This document shows, in pieces, positions 7,203 to 11,681 of a stretch of DNA of 11,681 bases (the first letter of the stretch is position 1; each line of letters begins with the position of its first letter). The notes below the pieces were generated by a model, which was not told the origin of the DNA, searched no databases, and was given only the letters and a program-made list of their open reading frames with translations. The position numbers and the translations under genes are program-made. Origin of the DNA: JAEUMW01 sp039807745 (lineage in GTDB: Bacteria; Pseudomonadota; Gammaproteobacteria; Burkholderiales; JAEUMW01); NCBI GenBank assembly GCA_039807745.1, contig JBDHRV010000115.1:1-11681 (forward strand). The letters run 5' to 3'.

Positions 7203-7224
7203 GAGTTGCAGTCCTAAGAACGCG

Positions 7225-8688
7225 CTACAGGTTGTAGGCCGACTCGCCGTGCAGCGTCTCGTCCAGACCCTGACGCTCGTGCTCTTCGATAACGCGCAGC
7301 CCGACCACGGCATCGACGATCTTGTAGGCGACGAAAGCCACGACGCCCGACCACACGATGGTGGTGATGACGCCGATCGCCTGGATGTAGAGCTGGCTGC
7401 CGATCGAGTAATCCGGCGTGACCGCGTTCGCCACGTAGTCGTAGACGCCCGTGCCGCCGAGCGAAGGCGCGCAGAAGACACCCGTGAGGAGCGCGCCGGT
7501 GATGCCGCCCACGGCATGCACGCCGAAGACGTCGAGGCTGTCGTCGTAACCGAACATGCCCTTCAGGCCGGTCACACCCCAGAAGCAGATGACGCCGGCG
7601 ATGAGGCCGATGGCGATCGCACCCATCGGGCCGACGAAGCCGCACGCAGGCGTGATGGCAACGAGGCCGGCCACCGCGCCGGAGGCGGCGCCGAGCATGG
7701 TCGGCTTGCCACGGATCATCCATTCGATGAACGTCCAGGACAGCGTCGCCGCGCCCGTGGCAACCATGGTGTTCAGGAACACCATTGCCGTGAGGCCGTT
7801 CGCCTCCAGGTTGGACCCGGCATTGAAGCCGAACCAGCCCACCCACAGGAGCGATGCGCCGATCATGGTCATCGTGAGGCTGTGCGGTGCCATCGACTCC
7901 TTGCCGTAGCCGAGCCGCTTGCCGATCAGCAGCGCGCCGACCAGGCCTGCAACGCCGGCATTGATGTGCACCACGGTGCCACCGGCGAAGTCGAGGGCGC
8001 CCTTCTGGAACAGGAAGCCCGCGGTGGCCGTTGCCGCCTCCCCCGCCGCGGCGTCGGTGTAGGCATCGGGACCGGCCCAGTACCACACCATATGGGCGAT
8101 CGGCAGGTAGGCGAACGAGAACCAGAGCACCATGAAAAGCAGCACCGCAGAGAATTTCACCCGGTCAGCGAAGGCACCGACGATGAGCGCGGGAGTGATC
8201 GCCGCAAAGGTGAGCTGGAAGACGACGTAGATATACTCCGGTATCACGACGCCCTTGCTCCAGGTCGCCGCCACCGAGTCGGGCGTGATACCCGCGAGAA
8301 ACGCCTTGCTGAACCCGCCGAAGAACGCATTGCCCTCGGTGAATGCGACGCTGTAGCCATACAACGCCCACAGCACCCCGAGCATCGAGAAGATCACGAA
8401 CACCTGCATCAGGATCGCGAGCATGTTCTTCGCACGCACCATGCCGCCATAGAACAGCGCCAGACCGGGAATGGTCATCAGCGTGACCAGCGCGGTCGCG
8501 ACGATCATCCACGCCGTGTCACCCTTGTTGGGCGTCGGGGCCGCTGGTGTGGCGGCGGCGTCCGCGGCTGCCGCGGCCGGTGCCTCCGCGGCTGCGGCAG
8601 CAGGTTCTGCGGGCTTGTCCTGCGCCATTGCGACGCCGCCCACAGTGAGGCCGACGGCAAGCGCAAGCAGTGCTAGAAGTTTTTTCAT
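7225..8688 (-). CDS. amt: Ammonium transporter, Amt/MEP/Rh family
   Basis: An inner-membrane trimeric channel for ammonium uptake. The product is 487 residues. Residues 1-22 form a cleavable signal peptide ending AMA, followed by an Ala/Pro-rich stretch (about 24-54) and then the Amt core from KGDTAWMIVATALV onward with about eleven membrane helices. The pore twin histidines are His241 (GGTVVHINAG) and His391 (FGVHAVGG), 150 residues apart exactly as in E. coli AmtB (168/318); Phe161 and Phe288 fit the gate positions. The loop before His241 is longer than in E. coli and Ala-rich (about 208-224). The cytosolic tail GLDETLHGESAYNL at the end is conserved and contacts GlnK in the family. The start ATG has GGAGA 7 nt upstream. 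It is 13 bp downstream of glnK, the classic glnK-amt pair, so PII should gate it directly. Confidence 0.97.
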   Translation of the reverse strand: MKKLLALLALAVGLTVGGVAMAQDKPAEPAAAAAEAPAAAAADAAATPAAPTPNKGDTAWMIVATALVTLMTIPGLALFYGGMVRAKNMLAILMQVFVIFSMLGVLWALYGYSVAFTEGNAFFGGFSKAFLAGITPDSVAATWSKGVVIPEYIYVVFQLTFAAITPALIVGAFADRVKFSAVLLFMVLWFSFAYLPIAHMVWYWAGPDAYTDAAAGEAATATAGFLFQKGALDFAGGTVVHINAGVAGLVGALLIGKRLGYGKESMAPHSLTMTMIGASLLWVGWFGFNAGSNLEANGLTAMVFLNTMVATGAATLSWTFIEWMIRGKPTMLGAASGAVAGLVAITPACGFVGPMGAIAIGLIAGVICFWGVTGLKGMFGYDDSLDVFGVHAVGGITGALLTGVFCAPSLGGTGVYDYVANAVTPDYSIGSQLYIQAIGVITTIVWSGVVAFVAYKIVDAVVGLRVIEEHERQGLDETLHGESAYNL

Positions 8689-8701
8689 CTGGTTGTCTCC
8701 C

Positions 8702-9040
8702 TTACAGCGCCTCGCGCCCGGTCTCGCCGGTGCGTATGCGGATGGCCTGCTCGATCGTGGAGACGAAGATCTTTCCGTCCCCGATCTTGCCGGTGTTGGC
8801 GGACTTCTCGATCGCCTCGATCACCTGGTCGAGCAACTCCGCATTCACGGCAACCTCGATCTTGACCTTGGGCAGGAAGTCCACGACGTACTCGGCGCCG
8901 CGATAGAGTTCGGTATGGCCCTTCTGCCGGCCAAAACCCTTGACCTCGGTGACGGTGATGCCCTGCACCCCGATTGCGGACAGAGCCTCTCGGACCTCGT
9001 CAAGCTTGAACGGCTTGATGATGGCAGTGATGAATTTCAT
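8702..9040 (-). CDS. glnK: Nitrogen regulatory protein PII (GlnK type)
   Basis: PII proteins are cytoplasmic trimers that sense 2-oxoglutarate, ATP/ADP and, through uridylylation, glutamine. They control Amt, glutamine synthetase adenylylation and NtrB. The product is 112 residues, the standard length. MKFITAIIKPFKLDEVREAL is the canonical N-terminus, the T-loop carries KGHTELYRGAEY with Tyr51 as the uridylylation site, and KIGDGKIFVS (85-94) is the nucleotide-binding B-loop. The ATG has AGGGGA about 8 nt upstream. Its place immediately before amt is the reason to call it GlnK rather than GlnB. It lies in a probable three-gene operon with the upstream porin-like gene and would share the predicted sigma-54 promoter. 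Confidence 0.97.
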   Translation of the reverse strand: MKFITAIIKPFKLDEVREALSAIGVQGITVTEVKGFGRQKGHTELYRGAEYVVDFLPKVKIEVAVNAELLDQVIEAIEKSANTGKIGDGKIFVSTIEQAIRIRTGETGREAL

Positions 9041-9063
9041 TGCGCTATTCCCCTGGAAGTAAG

Positions 9064-9091
9064 CGGCAGCTCAGGACAGGTTGAGCTGCCG
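9064..9091 (-). promoter_or_regulatory. Stem-loop between the TorF-like gene and glnK
   Basis: A perfect 10-bp stem CGGCAGCTCA / TGAGCTGCCG with an 8-nt loop fills much of the 70-bp gap. No T-run follows, so full termination is unlikely. It could be an attenuator or a processing or stabilising structure that sets different amounts of porin and GlnK/Amt from a single transcript. Confidence 0.4.
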
Positions 9092-9110
9092 ACCCGGAAG
9101 TGCGATGAGA

Positions 9111-9968
9111 TCAAAACGTCTTCTGCACGAAGGCGACGAACTGATCGTCTGCGATGTTGCTCGGGTAGGGTCCGGTGGGTCGCCCGCCATAGGCCGCCTC
9201 ATTCGCATCCCATGTGTCGGTGTAGTAGCCGCCGATGGTCGTCCCATTGAGCCATGGCGCGAGCTTGCCGAGGTCGTAGTTCGCGCCGATCTTCCAGTCG
9301 CCGTACGAGTAGAGCTCGTTGTTTGAAAGACTCCCGAAGCCGGCCGTCGCCGGAACAGAACTGGAGCCCATGAAGTACTGGTAGCCGACGTGGGCGATCA
9401 GGGTGACCCCGTAATCCTCCACCGGAAAGGCTGCGGTCAGGTCTCCGTACCAGGTTCCCGCGGAGTTTCTTGTCCCGAAGGTGTTGCTCGTCAGGCTGAA
9501 GGAGTTCTTGAATGTGATCCACTTCCAGCCCAGCGAGAAGTAGCCCTCCCACGTATTGGCGCTGGCGCAACACTGACCTCCGAGAGCGTCCCTGCTGATG
9601 TTGCCCGGATAGGCGTAGTACAGCGTGCCGACGTCGTAGCCGAAGTCCTGTCCGAACAGGGGGAAGGTGTTGCGGTAGCCGCCGTAGAAGTCCATCTCGA
9701 TGCTGGAGCTTGTGTAAGAGCCGCTATCGGTGAGCCAGTTGATGTTCGAGTTCCAGTTGCCGAGGTAGAAGCCGCTTTCGTGGCTGAAGTCGAATCCGCC
9801 CTGGACGGCCGGCTCGCGGTTGGTTTGGCTAAGTCCACGGAATATGTACTGCGTGGCAACTCCGATGTTGCCGGTGAGCGTGTATGGTGACTTCGCCTCT
9901 TCCGCAGAAGAGACGGCTGGTGCCAGCGCGCCGATCAGCGCAGCGGCAATGAGCGTATGTTTTTTCAT
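9111..9968 (-). CDS. TorF-family putative porin (TIGR02001/Gcw_chp outer-membrane protein)
   Basis: A predicted outer-membrane beta-barrel of 285 residues. Residues 1-22 are a signal peptide (MKKHTLIAAALIGALAP..., cleavage after SSA). The mature start TLTGNIGVATQYIFRGLSQTN is the hallmark of this family, followed by GGFDFSHESGFYLGNWNSN and alternating aromatic beta-strands, and the protein ends in Phe as many outer-membrane barrels do. Two adjacent cysteines (Cys133-Cys134) are unusual for such a protein. I chose the ATG at 9968, with AGGAAAGGA upstream; an earlier in-frame start at 10004 would bury the signal peptide. Members of this family often precede glnK and amt in betaproteobacteria. 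The substrate is not established; passage of ammonium or small nitrogen compounds through the outer membrane is inferred from the operon and the predicted NtrC-type promoter. Confidence 0.9.
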   Translation of the reverse strand: MKKHTLIAAALIGALAPAVSSAEEAKSPYTLTGNIGVATQYIFRGLSQTNREPAVQGGFDFSHESGFYLGNWNSNINWLTDSGSYTSSSIEMDFYGGYRNTFPLFGQDFGYDVGTLYYAYPGNISRDALGGQCCASANTWEGYFSLGWKWITFKNSFSLTSNTFGTRNSAGTWYGDLTAAFPVEDYGVTLIAHVGYQYFMGSSSVPATAGFGSLSNNELYSYGDWKIGANYDLGKLAPWLNGTTIGGYYTDTWDANEAAYGGRPTGPYPSNIADDQFVAFVQKTF

Positions 9969-10024
9969 TTGATTGATCCTTTCCTGGAGAAGATGACGGG
10001 ACAATGACTACGGGGCAGCCACTT

Positions 10025-10040
10025 AGCATTCCGTGTGCCA
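10025..10040 (-). promoter_or_regulatory. Sigma-54 (RpoN) -24/-12 promoter of the porin-glnK-amt operon
   Basis: On the minus strand the sequence TGGCACACGGAATGCT matches TGGCACG-N4-TTGCW at all but two positions, with the invariant GG and GC at correct spacing. Transcription would start near 10014, giving a leader of about 45 nt to the ATG at 9968. The downstream genes (PII and Amt) are classic sigma-54 targets. Confidence 0.75.
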
Positions 10041-10057
10041 GTAAAATTAATAAGCAG

Positions 10058-10070
10058 GATCAAATAGTTG
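10058..10070. promoter_or_regulatory. IHF-like binding site
   Basis: GATCAAATAGTTG matches the IHF consensus WATCAANNNNTTR except at the first position and lies in an AT-rich patch. It is about 44-56 bp upstream of the predicted start, between the sigma-54 element and the NtrC-like dyads, where IHF bends DNA in many NtrC/NifA promoters. Confidence 0.5.
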
Positions 10071-10102
10071 CGTTGATTTTTCCGGTGCAGCAGGGGGTCT
10101 GC

Positions 10103-10117
10103 GCCCCGAAACGGTGC
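10103..10117. promoter_or_regulatory. NtrC-like dyad, promoter-proximal
   Basis: GCCCC-GAAAC-GGTGC matches the NtrC half-site pattern GCACC-N5-GGTGC at 9 of 10 positions. Its centre (10110) is about 96 bp upstream of the predicted sigma-54 start. Confidence 0.5.
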
Positions 10118-10133
10118 GCCCCGTTCGCTCCAG

Positions 10134-10148
10134 GCACGTTTGCGGTGC
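10134..10148. promoter_or_regulatory. NtrC-like dyad, promoter-distal
   Basis: GCACG-TTTGC-GGTGC matches GCACC-N5-GGTGC at 9 of 10 positions and has exact GCAC/GTGC outer arms. Its centre (10141) is about 127 bp upstream of the predicted start and 31 bp (three helical turns) from the proximal dyad, a spacing like that of the paired NtrC sites at E. coli glnA. Confidence 0.55.
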
Positions 10149-10275
10149 GGCGCTTCTGTTACTTTTTGTCCGCGTTGTGCGTGCGAGTGTCGCGTGCAGA
10201 CAACACACCGACTTGACAAAGGGAATTTGCTAGACTGACGCGTCTCTGGAATGGCAAGCCGGCAGGAGAAGACGC

Positions 10276-10527
10276 ATGCTGAATTCGAAAGTGCTGGACG
10301 ATCTCGGCAATCGGGTGAAAGAGATACTCGACAAGAGCCCGGCCAAGGATGTCGAGAAGAACCTGAAGGCAATGCTCGCGAGCGCGGTGTCGCGCCTCGA
10401 CCTGGTCACCCGCGAGGAGTTCGAGGTGCAGACGCAGGTTCTGCTGCGGACGCGCGAGAAGCTCACGGACCTCGAAGCGCGGCTGGCCGCGATGGAATCG
10501 AAGGCCGGTTCCGGCACGGGCGGCTGA
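10276..10527 (+). CDS. ubiK: Ubiquinone biosynthesis accessory factor UbiK (BMFP/YqiC family)
   Basis: UbiK helps the late hydroxylation and methylation steps of ubiquinone synthesis, acting with UbiJ and the soluble Ubi complex in E. coli and Salmonella. The product is 83 residues, typical for the family. The N-terminal half (MLNSKVLDDLGNRVKEILDK...) is amphipathic helix; the middle carries SRLDLVTREEFEVQTQVLLRT, the family signature; residues about 44-75 form a predicted coiled coil, and the end is a Gly/Ser-rich tail. The ATG has AGGAG 7 nt upstream. It is divergent from the porin-glnK-amt operon and is followed 36 bp later by comM on the same strand, an arrangement common in betaproteobacteria. 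Function is assigned from the family only. Confidence 0.92.
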   Translation: MLNSKVLDDLGNRVKEILDKSPAKDVEKNLKAMLASAVSRLDLVTREEFEVQTQVLLRTREKLTDLEARLAAMESKAGSGTGG

Positions 10528-10563
10528 CGGGTTCGGCCGCTCCCAGCCCGGCCGTTCGCGCGC

Positions 10564-11681
10564 TTGAGCCTCGCCGTCGTATACAGCCGCGCGCTCGCGG
10601 GCATGGCGGCGCCGCTCGTGAGCGTGGAAGCGCACCTCGCCAACGGGCTTCCCAGCTTTACCATCGTCGGCCTGCCCGAGGCGGAGGTGAAGGAATCGAA
10701 GGATCGCGTGCGCGCCGCGCTGCAGAATTGCCGCTTCGAGTTTCCCGCCCGTCGCATCACCGTCAACCTCGCGCCGGCGGACCTGCCGAAGGAAAGCGGA
10801 CGCTTCGATCTGCCGATTGCGATCGGCGTTCTTGCTGCGTCGGGGCAGGTCCCTGCGGACCGGCTCCAGGAGCACGAATTTGCTGGTGAGCTCGCGCTGA
10901 GCGGAGATCTGCGCCCGATCAGGGGCGCGCTCGCGATGACGCTGAATGCGAGCCGCGACGGCCGCAGCTTCGTCCTGCCGCGGGAGAGCGCAGCGGAAGC
11001 AGCGCTGGTGGAAAGCGCGACCATACTGCCTGCCGCGTCGCTGCTCGAAGTCTGCGCGCACCTGGCAGGGCAGACACCCCTCGCGCGCTATCGCGAGCCG
11101 CCAGCCATCCGCGCCCATGACTACCCCGACATGCAGGACGTGAAGGGACAGGCGCTTGCCAAGCGGGCGCTGGAGATCGCCGCCGCGGGGGGCCACAGCG
11201 TGCTGATGTCGGGGCCGCCCGGCACCGGCAAGAGCATGCTGGCGCAGCGCTTTGCCGGCATCCTGCCGCCGCTGACCCAGGACGAGGCGCTCGAGTCCGC
11301 GGCCATCCAGTCCGTCGGCACCGTCGGGTTCGACGTGCGCAACTGGGGACGCCGGCCGTTTCGCTCGCCGCATCACACCGCTTCCGCGGTCGCGCTGGTC
11401 GGCGGCGGCGGCAATCCGCGTCCCGGCGAGGTGTCGCTCGCCATGCACGGCGTGCTTTTCCTGGACGAGCTCCCCGAGTTCGATCGGCACGTGCTCGAGG
11501 TGCTGCGCGAGCCGCTCGAGTCCGGCCAGATCACGGTCTCGCGCGCGGCGCGTCAGGTGGATTTTCCGGCGCAGTTCCAGCTCATCGCGGCCATGAATCC
11601 CTGCCCCTGCGGTTATCTCGGCCACTACAACGGACGCTGCCGCTGCACGCCGGATCAGGTGCTGCGTTACCGCGCGAAGCT
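10564..11681 (+). CDS. comM: ComM/YifB family Mg-chelatase-like AAA+ ATPase, 3' end cut by window edge
   Basis: ComM is a hexameric AAA+ helicase that promotes branch migration during natural transformation; homologues occur widely also in species not known to be competent. The open frame gives 372 residues of about 500, so roughly 130 C-terminal residues are missing. The N-terminal Lon-like fold domain shows GLPEAEVKESKDRVRAAL and INVTLAP-type sequence (here VNLAPADLPKESGRFDLPIA). The ATPase domain has Walker A GPPGTGKS (217-224), Walker B VLFLDE (297-302) and a cysteine-rich AMNPCPCGYLG segment with following CRCTP. I chose the TTG at 10564 because it restores the conserved start LSLAVVYSRAL; an internal ATG near 10603 would delete it. 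No clear ribosome binding site precedes the TTG. It is in the same reading frame as ubiK, separated by that gene's TGA. Confidence 0.94.
   Translation, partial: MSLAVVYSRALAGMAAPLVSVEAHLANGLPSFTIVGLPEAEVKESKDRVRAALQNCRFEFPARRITVNLAPADLPKESGRFDLPIAIGVLAASGQVPADRLQEHEFAGELALSGDLRPIRGALAMTLNASRDGRSFVLPRESAAEAALVESATILPAASLLEVCAHLAGQTPLARYREPPAIRAHDYPDMQDVKGQALAKRALEIAAAGGHSVLMSGPPGTGKSMLAQRFAGILPPLTQDEALESAAIQSVGTVGFDVRNWGRRPFRSPHHTASAVALVGGGGNPRPGEVSLAMHGVLFLDELPEFDRHVLEVLREPLESGQITVSRAARQVDFPAQFQLIAAMNPCPCGYLGHYNGRCRCTPDQVLRYRAK

Noticed and set aside
7096..8676. 526-codon plus-strand open frame
   Set aside because: It is the antisense of amt, whose twin histidines and membrane helices are unambiguous.
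10213..10236. TTGACA and TAGACT as a sigma-70 promoter for ubiK
   Set aside because: The two hexamers are only 12 nt apart, too close for a normal -35/-10 pair. The TAGACT may still act as a -10 with another, weak -35, but I cannot support it.
10159..11625. 488-codon minus-strand open frame
   Set aside because: It lies opposite ubiK and comM and has no recognisable motif; comM has intact Walker motifs.
1..11681. CRISPR arrays, IS ends, tRNA or phage genes
   Set aside because: I looked for regularly spaced repeats, terminal inverted repeats, transposase motifs and tRNA-like cloverleaf sequences and saw none.

Overview
The window is a GC-rich stretch of bacterial chromosome with no mobile element, rRNA or tRNA that I can see. 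The proteins and gene order point to a betaproteobacterium: an EIIA(Man)-HPr-EI set directly after gshB, holA followed by proA, and a TorF-like porin-glnK-amt operon divergent from ubiK-comM. The organism assignment is inference from gene content; the genus cannot be read from the sequence.

Layout. Positions 1-5814 hold one long minus-strand run, read right to left: gshB (glutathione synthetase), an EIIA of the mannose family, ptsH (HPr), ptsI (Enzyme I), holA (DNA polymerase III delta) and proA (cut by the window edge). Positions 5815-6445 are a gene-poor gap with decayed or unrecognised coding remnants, where related genomes often carry gshA. From 6446 to 7084 a plus-strand HTH-cupin regulator converges on amt, with a strong hairpin between the two. 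Positions 7225-9968 are a second minus-strand operon: a TorF-family outer-membrane protein, the PII protein GlnK and the ammonium channel Amt. The 307-bp divergent region at 9969-10275 separates it from plus-strand ubiK and comM (cut by the right edge).

How the genes work together. The porin-glnK-amt operon looks like a nitrogen-limitation module. Its upstream region has the full layout of an NtrC-activated promoter: two NtrC-like dyads 31 bp apart, an IHF-like site and a sigma-54 -24/-12 element, in the right order and orientation. I consider this the most informative signal in the window, because it places a porin-like protein of poorly known role under predicted nitrogen control together with ammonium uptake. 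The PTS genes have no sugar permease here and fit a regulatory phosphorelay. The remaining genes are housekeeping (glutathione, proline, replication, ubiquinone assembly, ComM helicase). Apart from the promoter and the degraded region, the window is ordinary core genome; I see no convincing novel system.
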